Source: Ypsolopha sequella
Lineage: Eukaryota; Arthropoda; Insecta; Lepidoptera; Ypsolophidae
DNA length: 64,000 nt
Assembly (NCBI GenBank): GCA_934047225.1
Contig: OW203986.1
Span: 26,477,221-26,541,220, forward strand
Direction of reading: 5' to 3'
The position numbers and the translations under genes are program-made. Within the stretch, counting starts at the first letter, position 1, and each line of letters begins with the position of its first letter. The notes beneath the pieces are model-generated. The model saw only the letters and a program-made list of their open reading frames with translations, had not been told where the DNA came from and searched no databases. Of this stretch, positions 24,550 to 35,358 are shown piece by piece.

Positions 24550-25847
24550 CGTAGGGCGGCTGACATGTAATCTCCTTGGTCAGAAATATATACAAAAATA
24601 ATGCTGGCTGGTATGGATTTATATTCGTTTGTTATTCTATTTTCAAAATGTATTACATTCATTTGTTTATTGCATCACGTTTATTTGTCTCCTACAATTG
24701 TTTCGAACATGTCGGTAGAAAAAGTGAAAATGGATAAAATCGAGCAGCGTGCGGTGATTAAGTTTTTGACTAAAGAAGGGAATACGCCTTCGGAGATCAG
24801 ACAGCGTATGTCACGTGTGTTTGGCAGTTCGTGATCTTCCGAATTTGTTATAAAGTTTTGGTCAAGGCAGTTTAAATTAGGTCGTGAGAGCCTCGAAGAT
24901 GATCCTCGTAGCGGAAGACCAGTTTCGGCCGTCACCGATGAAAATGTAGCCAGGGTGAAAAAAATATATATTAGAGGACCGACGAGTGAAGCAGTGGGAG
25001 ATAGCTAGAGATGTGGGCGTCAGTAAAGAGCGAGTCAATGAAATAATTCATGAGCATTTGAACATGTCCAAGGTTAGTGCACGTTGGGTCCCTAGAATGT
25101 TGACTGCATTTGACATGGAGAGGCGTGTCAAATGTTGCGAAGAGTTTTTGGACATGAGTCGAGGGAAAGAGGAAGAAATAATTTCTAGAATTGTAACATG
25201 TGATGAGACTTGGATTCGACAATGGGACCCGGAAAGTAAGCAAAAGTCGTTACAGTGGAAATTTAAGGATGAGAAGCCGCCTCGGAAATTTAAGGTCTGT
25301 CCATCGGCCGGTAAACTTATGGCTACAATCTTTTGGGACACAGAAGGGATTTTGGTCATAGATTATTTACCGAAAAAAACTACAATGAATGCTGATTATT
25401 ACTCAAACTTATTATATCAACTAAGAGAGACAATAAAAGAAAAACGGCGAGGTAAACTAAGCAAAGGAATTCTGATTTTGCACGATAACGCACCAGTGCA
25501 TACCGCACGCACAACAAAGCTAGCAATTAAAGACAATGGCTTCGAAACCATTGACCACCCCCCTTATAGTCCAGATCTAGCCCCCTGTGACTATTTTCTG
25601 TTTAGACTTCTCAAGAAAGACCTCAGGCGACGAAGATTTATGACCGATGACGAAATGAAGGCAGCGGTTTCTGACTATTTTGACGACAAACCGTTTTTTT
25701 TTTTTTTTTTAATGGCTTAAATTCAATATTTGAAAAATTTAATAAGTGCATTTTACTAGCAGAAGACTATATAGAAAAATAAAAAAAAACTATCCAGTTA
25801 CGTCTTTTCTTTCATAGTTAGGTAGGTTACTTTTCAGCCTCCCCTCG
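24550..25847 (+). mobile_element. Mariner transposon, near complete, inactivated
   Basis: The terminal inverted repeats CGTAGGGCGGCTGACATGTA (left) and, inverted, CGAGGGGAGGCTGAAAAGTA (right) match with about six differences in 28 bases. Each is bounded by TA (24548-24549 and 25848-25849), the mariner target. The length of 1.3 kb is usual for an intact mariner. Inside lies a + strand transposase gene broken by a stop and frameshifts. It sits in the bun intron on the same strand as the gene. Confidence 0.93.
24709..25782 (+). pseudogene. Mariner transposase pseudogene
   Basis: Mariner-family transposase cuts and joins its element at TA sites. ATG 24709 (MSVEKVKMDKIEQRAVIKFL) opens the helix-turn-helix half; TGA at 24832 interrupts it, and the frame shifts again before 24986. 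From there the catalytic half is open: first Asp in VTCDETWI, second in ILHDNAPVHTA, third in SPDLAPCDYF. There are exactly 34 residues between the last two, the D,D34D signature; Cys replaces the usual Ser in the third motif. A 17-T run at 25694-25710 breaks the frame. The shifted frame after it (25711-25782) continues with the expected C-terminus, ending DYIEK-stop. The catalytic residues survive, but at least three lesions make the copy inactive. Confidence 0.92.
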
Positions 25848-25853
25848 TACATA

Positions 25854-26110
25854 TCGAGGGCATCAAGCTAAAAGGGCGTATCTACAAAAATATAGAAGTT
25901 TCGACTCGTTATTTGTACATATTTTTCTTTACTTATAAATACGCCTTTTCACGTCATAGACTTAGACATATAGCAACTGTAACTAGTGGAGGAACCGTAA
26001 CTTTTTCAGGACATCATAGAGCTTATAATTATGGAGATTCGCCCAAAAATGGTCAGAATTTTCGGAATCCGGAAAATTTGTAGATACGCCTTTCAGCTTG
26101 ATGCCCTCGA
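25854..26110. mobile_element. MITE abutting the mariner
   Basis: The left end TCGAGGGCATCAAGCTAAAA and right end TTTCAGCTTGATGCCCTCGA are inverted repeats, extending through GGCGTATCTACAAA for about 35 bases. TA flanks each end (25852-25853, 26111-26112). It is 257 bp, non-coding, and begins 6 bases after the mariner end. Confidence 0.85.
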
Positions 26111-26764
26111 TATCTTTAGTATTTGTACGCAACTTCAACGTTAATTAGTATTTTTTATACCCTTTGGGAAAAATGTGAAACGTTACTTTCATTATAATAC
26201 TTCAAAGGGATTTAAAGATTTTAGTATGGAGCATGGCCTACCAAGCGTCCGCCAATTTGTTTATTTATTCAAAATGGCGATAAAATAGATATCTCTGGAA
26301 AAAAATCGATATGATTAAAAATAATGGTTTTGGAACAAAGTGTCTTATCGCAAGTTATACTCCAGACACTTGGCGAATGAGAGCTGAAAAAAGTGCAAGA
26401 CTTCCGTCACGACACTTTTGCTATAGTATGTGTGTTTGTGTGTTTACAAGCGTATGTTTGTCTATATCAGGTATATTTTATTCTCGGTGGCCGCAATGTT
26501 GAAAAAAAGATATAGAAATTGTGGAAAAACAATGGTAGCTGGAAGAAAAAAAACATTTATAACATTTACTTGCAGGCATTTAGATATCGAATCCACCTTT
26601 TAAGTTATGTGATAGGAGGGCAGGAAGAAAATTGTTACCTTATCTTAAACTTAAATAAAATCCAAGGTTAATGTATCATCAGTCTATTTAAAAAGTTGTT
26701 TTTTTTTTTCTAAAAACAAACGCGTTTAGTGTATAAAAAATAAGCGAACGTAAAAACAAAACCA

Positions 26765-27980
26765 TTAGTATTCAAATAAGGCACACGTGGAACCAACCAA
26801 ATTATTACTAGTTCGAATCACAACAAACTTGGTGTTGTTTTGGTCCCTGGCGGCGGCGGTAGTTACCGTGTCTGGCATTATATTCAGTAGCCCGTCCATA
26901 AACAGCAATGATGTCATTTTTGAATACATTATATAGGTAGATTTCATTAGTTGCGTTAGGCTTGTTTTTGAATCGTTGTTTATGTCCAAATCTTCTTTTT
27001 TACCTTCTAACATTTTTTATATCGATAACTTCATTGACCCGTCACTCTAATGACGTGTATTTTGTTATTAAATATTATGTTTATACAGATAGCTACTTTT
27101 TTTGCTTACTTTATTTTTGTTTCAAGTACATTCCTTCTATAAATATTGCTCTCCTCATTTCTTGTTGATTAAATCCTTTCTTTTATTTATCTCGTGACAG
27201 GTTTTATGCCTTTTCAATTACTTGTATGACCACATTTTCCCTTGTTGATGAGCAATATCAATTTTGTGCCAGTCCCTGGCCTCTGGTCATTGCTCTGACT
27301 GGTTTCTTTCAAAAACATCGAATCACTATAATTTATTTGATCGTATGTTGCACGCCCTTGGACTTCTTAATTATGTCACTCATTGCTTTCCATATTCGGT
27401 GATGTTGCATTAAGTTCGTTGATCCTTTTGACCAAGAATTTTTGGTGCATGTTCCTCTTTTATATCAAAGTATAAGATGAACATCAGCGTCTATTTTATC
27501 TTTGTTTCATCAAAACACACATAATTATCTTGAATCGTTGACATGTTTTTTACGTTATCTAATTTACCCACTGACATACTACTTTGGTCGTTATATAGGA
27601 TAGGTACATAATTGATAACATCGTTTACCTGTTAGAACCTAAACTGTTCTTTAATAATAGGTATTCTTTTTTACTAAAACGATAAATTTACTCCATAAAC
27701 ATATTTGCCTAATATGTTTTGGATACCCGTATCGCAAAATTGACAATCAGTAGAGTCCATTGGCGTCTCATCAATTTGCATCAATGGCTGTGACGCAAGG
27801 TTCTTCAATAAATCGGTACGTAATCTGGTGGACACTGGTGCTATTTAGTAGTTGATTCCACTTATTAAAGGTGTCAGCGCCTACTCGTATCCTTGTTAAT
27901 AAGATCTCATCAAGACATTTATATATTTAAACCCACTGTTCTAAATATAGATCCTATGTTAATATTCGCACGGACCCCTT
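26765..27980 (-). pseudogene. Heavily decayed coding stretch, family not recognised
   Basis: The minus strand carries several coding-like runs in different frames, in one order and orientation. From the 5' side these are: a run with RLRTDLLKNLASQPLMQIDE and a Cys-x-x-Cys (about 27700-27860), one reading VINYVPILYNDQSSM (about 27500-27630), FDIKEEHAPK then KRINELNATSPNME (about 27390-27480), and a clean 82-codon segment at 26765-27013 ending DTVTTAAARDQNNTKFVVIR and a stop after ALFEY. Stops and frameshifts separate them. The last segment is GC-richer than its surroundings, with GCC-rich codons, so it was probably translated once. I do not recognise the protein. It could be a captured viral gene, a transposon gene or a retrocopy. 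Confidence 0.35.
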
Positions 27981-29010
27981 ACAGACATTAGGTAAAGAAG
28001 TGCAGTGTTTGAGTCACGATGCGTAGAATTTAGCTGGGTAGGATACGAATAACTCGAGAAAAATTTCTGTAGGCGGTGTCAAAAATATCTCTGGAAGTAT
28101 TTCCATGTTCATTCTCGTTAAAATTTTTATGATTTATTTTTAAATAGACTGTATAAAAACATGATTTATAATTGCCACTTACATTTATTGTGGTATATTT
28201 TAATAAAATTAATAAGATCTCGTACGGTTATACACATTCCTTTTCATAAACTCTGTTTTCATGAATTATTAATAAACTCATAATGCTTATTTCCACATCA
28301 TAGTATCTATATCTTGTTTCTTTTGCTTTGCTTCAATACATATGTTGCTTAACATGTTTATGTCTTTATTTTGGGCGCCCACACTGTGGCCATTCTATTG
28401 AAGACCAAAATAGATTTCAATCAAGTTTAATTGTTAGGAGCCAGGCTACTCGTAAACAAACCCGCGCCATAGACTTGGGAAAATTACCAACAAATTCCTT
28501 GTTTATTTCTTTGCGATCGAAAATGAAATTGCTGAAGCAAAGCCCAATTTTTGTCCGACAAACATTTTTGTGCTTTTTTATTTGAATTCATCTTGTTCTG
28601 TTTTGTAAATATTGTCAAGTTGTAACGTTACTAGCTCTGCGCTCACGCAATATTCGACTCTTTGAGTTTCAACTCGAGGAATTTTTTTATGTGTGCCAAT
28701 TTAATGTGGAGCATTCTTTAAATTGCTTCATCTATGTATATCCGCATGCTTTGAGTGCATGTCTCCGTACGATTTAATTTCGTCTTGCATTATATTTGTA
28801 CGGTTCCGAATGTAACGTTATCATAATTTTCTTATCCTCAACAATAAATAATATCATTGTTGCCGTATCGCATGTTTATCAAGTGTCTAGCTAGGGCAAA
28901 AACATAGCAACTGAACAAAATAAGAGCTTTGGTGATATCGGAGTAAACAAGCAGCGTTGCGGGGTTCAGGGTACACGGGTGCTCCGCGTGGCGATGACGT
29001 GTGCGCGCTA

Positions 29011-29046
29011 CATTAAATAGGGCCGGCGCGCGCGCAGACCATCAGT
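29011..29046 (+). promoter_or_regulatory. bun: Promoter of the short bunched isoform
   Basis: A TATA-like ATTAAATAG lies at 29012-29020. An arthropod-type initiator ATCAGT lies at 29041-29046, about 30 bases downstream, the standard spacing. The surroundings are GC-rich (GCGCGC runs). ATG 29179 follows after a leader of about 135 bases. The spacing and motifs make this the best promoter call in the window. Confidence 0.65.
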
Positions 29047-29178
29047 CGCCTGCTGGGACGCGCGCGTGAAGCTTCTCAGTTATAAACTCGGAAATACCTT
29101 ATCATCAGTAGCATTTCAGCGCTCGTTGGCAACTCTCGTACTCGGTGACCGTGAAAAGTTGTTTATCAAGTTGAAAAC

Positions 29179-29271
29179 ATGATCGACGTTGCGAACCCCA
29201 GAGATGGCTGCCTGTACGAGATCAGGCAGAAGGGCCGAGATCCTTGTTACGTGGTCGTGCCTGATACAAAA
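29179..29271 (+). CDS. bun: First coding exon of the short bunched isoform
   Basis: ATG 29179 (context AACATGA) opens 31 codons: MIDVANPRDGCLYEIRQKGR..., ending VVVPDTK|GTACGT. The donor at 29272 is in phase 0 and matches the phase-0 acceptor of the last exon at 29533, 261 bases away. The product would be 101 residues: a short unique N-terminus followed by the TSC box and zipper, without the 52-nt exon. Short TSC22 isoforms made from an internal promoter are well known in the family and can oppose or partner the long forms. The promoter with TATA and initiator just upstream supports this. I do not recognise a separate domain in the 31 residues. Confidence 0.8.
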
Positions 29272-29532
29272 GTACGTTTGGTTTTTTGCGATTTTATAGC
29301 GAATAAACAAGATAAGCATTTCGTAATGTTTGCGGCGCAGTTCGCGGTCGTTGTTGGTCATGCGTTAAAGATTATAAATCAATTTAGCCGGTTTTAACGT
29401 GGCCTTTTCGCATTTATTTTATATTTACGTTCTACATTTACATGGACGACATTTTGATAACTGGTTTTTTCGAACTCGGAGTTCGCTTGTTACTTTGTAA
29501 CTTTACTAATTGGCTTTTCTGAATTGTTCCAG

Positions 29533-29745
29533 GATCTGGTTAAGAGCCACCTGATGTTCGCGGTGCGCGAGGAGGTGGAAGTCCTGAAGGAGCGCATCGC
29601 CGAACTCATGGAGAGGATCAACCAGCTCGAAGTGGAGAACACATACCTGCGAGCACACGCAAGCCAGGACACGCTCGCACAGCTGCCCGCGGCTGGAACC
29701 AAGCCGCCGCCGGCGCAGCAAGGGCCGCAGCCGCCCGTCTCGTAG
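29533..29745 (+). CDS. bun: Last coding exon of bunched: TSC box and leucine zipper
   Basis: After TTGTTCCAG| the exon encodes 70 residues and a TAG stop. Residues 1-20 ([20 protein letters not shown]) are the TSC box, the most conserved part of the TSC22/bunched/GILZ family. A short leucine zipper follows, with Leu at exon residues 18, 25, 32 and 39, the exact heptad spacing. The C-terminal tail is Pro/Ala/Gln-rich ([12 protein letters not shown]) and unstructured-looking. TSC22 proteins dimerise through the zipper; in Drosophila bunched promotes growth and acts in follicle-cell and eye patterning, and GILZ modulates transcription factors. All isoforms in this window share this exon. It is GC-rich at third positions, unlike the flanks. 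Assignment to the family is near certain. Confidence 0.97.
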   Translation, partial: DLVKSHLMFAVREEVEVLKERIAELMERINQLEVENTYLRAHASQDTLAQLPAAGTKPPPAQQGPQPPVS

Positions 29746-31265
29746 GCGGCCGCAGCCGCCGCCCTGAGCTAGCCCCGAGGTCACGGACCTCCGCCCTCGG
29801 CGCGCGACCCGCCGCGAGCCGCGCTCCACTGGGGACGCCTTCGCAGGAGTCACTATGGCTGTGCTATGTTAATTAGTAGGTTAACGCGACGGGTAACGAA
29901 GGAGTGAGACACGAGCACCGGTCGAGCGCCGAGGGTCCACCCGCCCTGATGCAGGCGGTTACGCGTCAATCACACAAGTGTCTATGTTAGCGTCACTAGC
30001 GTCCGATGAAGGTCGTGCTCCGGACTGTATAGGAGCGTGGCTTCACTCGATCTGCCTTCGATATTTCTATTGCTTCGGATCATAAATATATATTTCTGTT
30101 AAAACGTTTATCGTAAGGGTGCAGAATTACGTGCTAAACTGGCAAGCTTTAGCTACGCGTCTCGGCAACGATGGATTCAATGTATGCGAGTTTAATTTTT
30201 AAAGTTTAGGTATTGTTATCCACAATAATGTATTCCATTTAAGATATCGCTGTAAGACATTTAATCGTAAACAAGTTTGAACAATGACTGTGTGTTAATT
30301 TATTTTATATTTTTTTGTACACCTAAGTTATTTATCAGATTTTGCTGCTTTGCGTTAAATTTCATGTGTTCTTTTTGATGGACGAAGAGTAAATGATCTG
30401 CGATAGTTTTGTATGGTTGTAGTCAAATTTGTGTGATGCTTTTCTTTAGTTGTTCTAGTGTTACAGTTTGTAATGGATGTTAAATGTTTGTAAAGGATAT
30501 AATCCCGAACTAGATGTAAAAATAATAGTATAGAATCGTTGCGAGAATGTCTACCGTACGATCGCTGGCTTTAGTCAATTTTGCACGCTGATGTCAAGAA
30601 AAATACTATTTTTATTCCAACCCTATGTAATGATAATAGAGATTATAGCGATTTAACGTGTATTTTTTAAAATTCATTTTTTTTTTGTATATAGTACAAG
30701 TTGTAATAGAATTATGCCTATGAGACTTTGAACCGGTGTACATACATAAAAAATAGAAGAGTGATGAAAAGAGAAGGTCTTTGTTCTCGCAGGTTGTTAC
30801 GATCTATCGTGAGAGGTGTATCTAAAAAGTATAAGTTAAATATTTGCTGTATTTAAAACTAGCTTCATTTTATCTTAAAATGAGCGGACAAGGCGGCTGG
30901 TGACTGTCAGTATGGATGGACGGAACATTTGGAATGAGGCATGGATGTACGGACCCTACTAAGAACTACCATTTCGGCGTGGGGTCCCCAAAAAGTAAGG
31001 AAGGGTCGGTCCCAGCTTGAAGTGACTATATAGGAAGTAGTATTTTATACATGGTTCGCTACTATTGTATGTGTATAGATGAATTTTAGGTCTTCATAAT
31101 TATTGTGAATACAGTAATCTACTTGTATGCATTATCTTAGACCTAGATATGAATATAATATTATAATAAATATGAAATTGTAAATATACAGTTAACAGAA
31201 TGTCCAATGTAGCTTATGTTGACCAGAATGGTTCCTCATACCTAATAAATGCAAAACTACTCAAC
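29746..31265 (+). other. bun: 3' UTR of bunched
   Basis: About 1.5 kb with no open frame of note follows the stop. The first 250 bases are GC-rich, then AT-rich, with several TTTGTA / TGTAAAT motifs of the kind bound by PUF proteins. It runs to poly(A) signals at 31165 and 31243. Confidence 0.75.
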
Positions 31266-31285
31266 ACTGTGTTTTATCTTACCAG
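31243..31285 (+). terminator. bun: Poly(A) signal of bunched
   Basis: AATAAA at 31243-31248 is followed about 20 bases later by CACTGTGTTTTATC, a GT/T-rich downstream element. An earlier AATAAA at 31165 could give a slightly shorter transcript. Confidence 0.65.
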
Positions 31286-31397
31286 TCCCTGCTTTCACAA
31301 AACAACGGGTGACGTACAGGGGTCCAGGAGACGTAAACATTGTAAACAACATTGATATAATAAAAGGAAGAAGATACATACGGCCTTCCGGAGCATA

Positions 31398-31471
31398 ATA
31401 CCAGATTCGCAAAATACCAGATTATCAATATACCAGATTTTCAAGAAACCAGACTAGCAAAATAACAGATT
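31398..31471 (+). repeat. Short degenerate direct-repeat array
   Basis: The unit ATACCAGATT plus 6-7 variable bases (CGCAAA, ATCAAT, TTCAAGA, AGCAAA) occurs about five times with a period of 16-17 bases. Spacers are A-rich and of near-constant length. It lies about 130 bases after the bun poly(A) site. Five short, imperfect units are too few and too variable for a CRISPR array, which would also be out of place in an insect genome. Confidence 0.7.
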
Positions 31472-31729
31472 TTGTACACTTACAAACAAAAATTTTATTG
31501 TAAAAGAAAAGTTTCCTCTCGATTGAACAAAACTAAAAACAATCAGTCAAGTAAAAAAAAAAAAAAAAAATACTTTGTCTATTCCTCCGTCCATCCGTGA
31601 TTCGCACGGCACGTTAAACTGTGGGTCCCAGTTACTGTCTCGGTAGAACTTATAATTATAAATGCTCAATCTAAGTGGAACCTCAATCTGCTTTCATGGT
31701 GGATACATAAATGTGTTAACAAAAAAAAC

Positions 31730-32228
31730 TTAGTAATTCCTAGTTAGTGTATCCAATCGTTGTAGGCACACCTCTACCGCGATCTCGTCGTTAATGCAGG
31801 CAGTCAAAATTTTTTCGATTTGTTTGTCTTTTCTTACATTTTTCATATTTCTTTTTTTGCCGGGATAAAAATACTCATTTTTTTTAATTTTGACTTGTAC
31901 AAGTGCCTCTTTCTTCAAAAGTGTGATGAATTGAAATAGTGTTGGTTTAGGGGGGATTTTCGTATTGATGCGTCGGTGCCACCCCTCAATCGCATTGGTC
32001 GTTCGATTTTTCTCACCGAAGCAGGAAAAATATCTGTAGTTATTTTTTGCATCCACTGACCCACAAAATAATCTTTGAATTTAGAAAAAATTTCCGTTTG
32101 TGGTGCTATATCGCAAATATGTAAAAAAGCTTCCGGAATCAAGTTTTTGGGTAATAAGGCCATAATTGTGCAAAGTCTTATGATTTGCCTTTCTTCACTA
32201 CGGTACGTTCTTTTATCGTCAACTGAAA
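31730..32228 (-). pseudogene. MULE-type transposase C-terminal fragment
   Basis: Mutator-like element transposases move DNA transposons and occur as domesticated or decaying copies in insects. Read on the minus strand from 32228, the fragment begins after a possible acceptor (TTTTTCAG). It runs RTYRSEERQIIRLCTIMALL and PEAFLHI, then shifts frame near 32050 (DYFVGQWM to DAKNNYRYF). It continues with RTTNAIEGWHRRINTKIPPK and FQFITLLKKEA, the conserved C-terminal block of MULE-domain proteins, and stops at 31730. The upstream catalytic part is absent. The frameshift and missing N-terminal half mark it as a fossil. Confidence 0.7.
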
Positions 32229-32949
32229 AATAGAGCTAGGGATCTAAAAAGGCCGACTTGGGTGAATCATGAAATGATTTGAAATTAGGATAGACTCAGA
32301 GTTTCTTCATGCGTGCCAAAGAGACGGCATTACAACAGAATCATAATATGATTCATCCAAAGCGGCCCTTTTAGAGGACCTGAGGGCCTATTATGTATCT
32401 TTAGTTGCCATCTGGACTGCGTGCCTTTCATCAAAAACATTGATATACTATCGAATTCCGATTGTCTAAGGATATGTTCGCACTTAAAGTGACAACACAG
32501 TTCGTAAATAGTTCAATACCCACTAATAGCAATTTTGAAAGTTCCGTTTTTAGCTATGCTTTGATGATAGGCACCTTGTCCAGTTGGCAACTAAAGATAT
32601 ACAGAATAGAAGGGCTGTGCTGTTCATGTGCAGTACAAGCGCCACCGAACGAAAGCTAGAGTGACGAGCTTCAATACAAGCGAAACAAAGCAGGTCCATC
32701 GGACTCGGTTTAGTAGGACCACGCGCGGGAAACGGATGCCGTATCTTGGTCCTTTTGTTTTTATACAAAGTATCCATGGCGAAGTGATATTTGGCTAACT
32801 ATTATTTAATAAGTGTAGAGCTTTTTATAGATGCAAATTTTTATTTAAGAAAGTCAAGACTGCATCCACACTTCGTGCATTTTCAAAATGAATTAGAACA
32901 AGAGTCTATTATGAGTATTATGACTGTACATTACTCTAGAGAGCATGAA

Positions 32950-33420
32950 CAACGCCAGACTTACGAGGATTCGTTTGAAGAAATTCGGACTCTCCTTATC
33001 TAGGGATTCTACTTATGTATAAACAATGTATTGTATTAACTTGTCAAAAAAAAAATGTTTTCCACCTTTTTTTTTTGTTTTCAAACGGTCGTTTCAAGAA
33101 CACGGTTAAGAGATCAACTTGGTTTTTTTTTTTCATAAAATGTAAAAATATGAAGGGATTCCACTTAGGCAACTAAAATATTTTTCCCTACAAAATATTT
33201 AAGTATTAGCTAAAAACACACCAATTTGTTGTTTCGCTGCGTGACTATTAGTCACAGAGTAGGTACATTATTATATTAGTATTACGCGTCCAAGAAAAAG
33301 AGACCAATAAGCCAACATATAATAGCCTCTATCAAAAGCATATAAGATCTTTGTCATTGGACTGATTGTGCTGGACGGGTAATAAAAAAAGTTGCGATGG
33401 TAGGTCATCCATAACCTTTT
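32950..33420 (+). repeat. 470-bp interspersed repeat (family X), copy 2
   Basis: Same orientation as 17150-17612 and inverted relative to 34001-34485. It opens CAACGCCAGACTTACGAGGA.TC and closes GGGTAATAAAAAAAGTTGC. It includes poly-A/poly-T tracts and AGTATTAGCTAAAAACACAC. The 71-codon open frame at 32791-33003 overlaps its start and is not a gene. Confidence 0.75.
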
Positions 33421-34000
33421 TGTGGAAATCGCAAAAAGTTTTGGGCATACTAACTAGGGGTTAGGTTGGTATTGTTTTCGCAACCTTGTTATCCAGGAAT
33501 CTCCTGGATGAATGTGGATGCATCACATCAATCCCAATCCCTGCTTCTCGCTATCACTCTAAACATCTAATCAGTTAAAACATCGATGTAATATATCTTA
33601 TCAAAAGGTTATAAAATAAAAGTTACTATTATTATCATAGACTTAGGCCAGTATATCGTAAGTCTATGATTATTATAAGACGTAAGAAAGAAAAAAATAT
33701 GTAATATAGTATTATATGTATATGTAAATATATAAATATGTAGGTAAATATAGGTACTTAGAAATTAGAAAGCATAATATTGTCATTTTTTTCCAACCAT
33801 TCATCACTTAAATAGGTACATATTTTTTTATAACATATTATATAACAACTGCCTAATTTGACATCGTATTAATCGTGAAGTAAATAATAAAATATAATAG
33901 GTACATTAAATATACAGTACCATTCTAAAATGAATTTCCCATCAAATCCGATTAATAATTTTATTTCGTTACACATATAGAGTGTGGTCATCAGATTAAG

Positions 34001-34485
34001 AGGATGGCATACCCTAGCAACTTTTTTTATTACTCGTCCAGCACAATAAGTCTAATGGCAAAGACCTTATTTGCTTTTCACAGAGGCGATTATATGTTGG
34101 CTCTTTGGCCTCTTGTTCTTAGACTCGTAATACTAGTGATCACGCAACGATACAACAAATTGGTGTGTTTTTAGCTAATACTGAAATATTTTGCAGAGAA
34201 AAAAATATTAGATTTAGGTAACATCCCTTCATATTACTATTACCTATTTTATAAAAAAAAAATCAAGTTGATCTCTTAACCGCGTCTTTGAAACGAACGC
34301 TTGAAATAAAAAAAAAAAAGGGTGGAAAACATTTTTTTTTTTGACAAAAGTATAAATCTTAAAATATTGTTTATGGGTAGAATCCCTAGATAAAAGATCG
34401 ATAATTCTAATATATTTTCTTCAATAGAGACCTAGTTTCTTCCAATGAACCCTTGAAAACTTGGTGTTGTTGATGTTCTAGCGTC
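34001..34485 (-). repeat. 470-bp interspersed repeat (family X), copy 3
   Basis: Reverse complement of the 17150 and 32950 copies: begins GGATGGCATACCCTAGCAAC and ends near CAAGTTTT...CTCAGG. It interrupts the left arm of the large inverted repeat exactly between ATCAGATTAA and CAGGTATCGT, so it inserted later. Confidence 0.8.
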
Positions 34486-34990
34486 AGGCTCAGGTATCGT
34501 GGGTAAGTCGGTTATGTAAATAAGCAGCAGAATAAACCAACCACCACATTACATACCATGGTGGTTTATAGTGGCCTGAAGTGAAGTTAGCCGCACAATC
34601 ACGTTTGACACCTAAGTAGTGTTATTTTATTATTACAAGGAAAAAAAAACAAAATCAAAACTAACGTAGCACATAAGTGCCAAATATTATACATTTAAGT
34701 ACCCATTTAATTTGATCCCACACTAGAATTTCTCCGTTCCATGGGATCTTACATTCAGTTTTCGCCAGAAGGCGCTCTGTGTCAAGTTATCAACATCAAA
34801 ATAACATCAACTTCGCTTGATGTGCTGACACTACTGGCACACCCCCGACACTCCATATTATAAGTTATTTACCTACACTCTCACGCGCACTGGCTTGTCT
34901 GCACACGCTTCTGTGTGTGCGTGAGCCAGTCTAGGGCTGGCAACAATCGTGTGAGCGTCGTCGTTGTCGTCGCCCGAGAGGGACACAATA

Positions 34991-35138
34991 ACACCGATTC
35001 GGCGCAACACAACTTAACTTAATTGACAGGACTTAACTTATTTAAGTGTTCCGTCCTTTTCTTTCTGTATCAAATAGACAAAGACGGGACGCTCAAAATA
35101 AGTTTAGTCTTGTCAGTTGTGTTGCGTCGAATCGACAC
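34991..35138. mobile_element. Hairpin MITE, copy 1
   Basis: CGATTCGGCGCAACACAACT...GACAGGACTTAACTTATTTA folds on TAAGTTTAGTCTTGTCAGTT...GTTGCGTCGAATCG. A second copy of the family is at 57557-57681. Confidence 0.75.
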
Positions 35139-35358
35139 CAATATAAGTCAGCAACTCATGTGATTCTCTTCCTAAATTTTAGCGTGGTTAATCCCTAGGT
35201 CCAAGTTCTGGTTCCCCGTGGATTATTCAGTATTAAAATATATATGATAATATATGTGAAATATATATATATATCAAATGACGTGACATTGGGGTTCAAG
35301 GCCAGCCGGGCATACTTTTCTCTAACTTTGTCATATCTTGACGGATTTGAGCCATTAA

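Larger units (their letters stand above)
17729..29010. other. bun: Large bun intron, transposon-rich
   Basis: It holds repeats at 18232, 18834, 19306-20034 and 21409, a mariner at 24550-25847, a MITE at 25854-26110, and a decayed coding stretch at 26765-27980. GC-richer blocks at about 20160-20400 and 22270-22700 have open frames with no recognised domain and no splice support; they may be regulatory. Nothing else is recognised. Confidence 0.6.

Noticed and set aside
31398..31471. CRISPR-like regular repeats
   Set aside because: The units are only about 10 bases and imperfect, the spacers 6-7 bases, and the genome is clearly eukaryotic.
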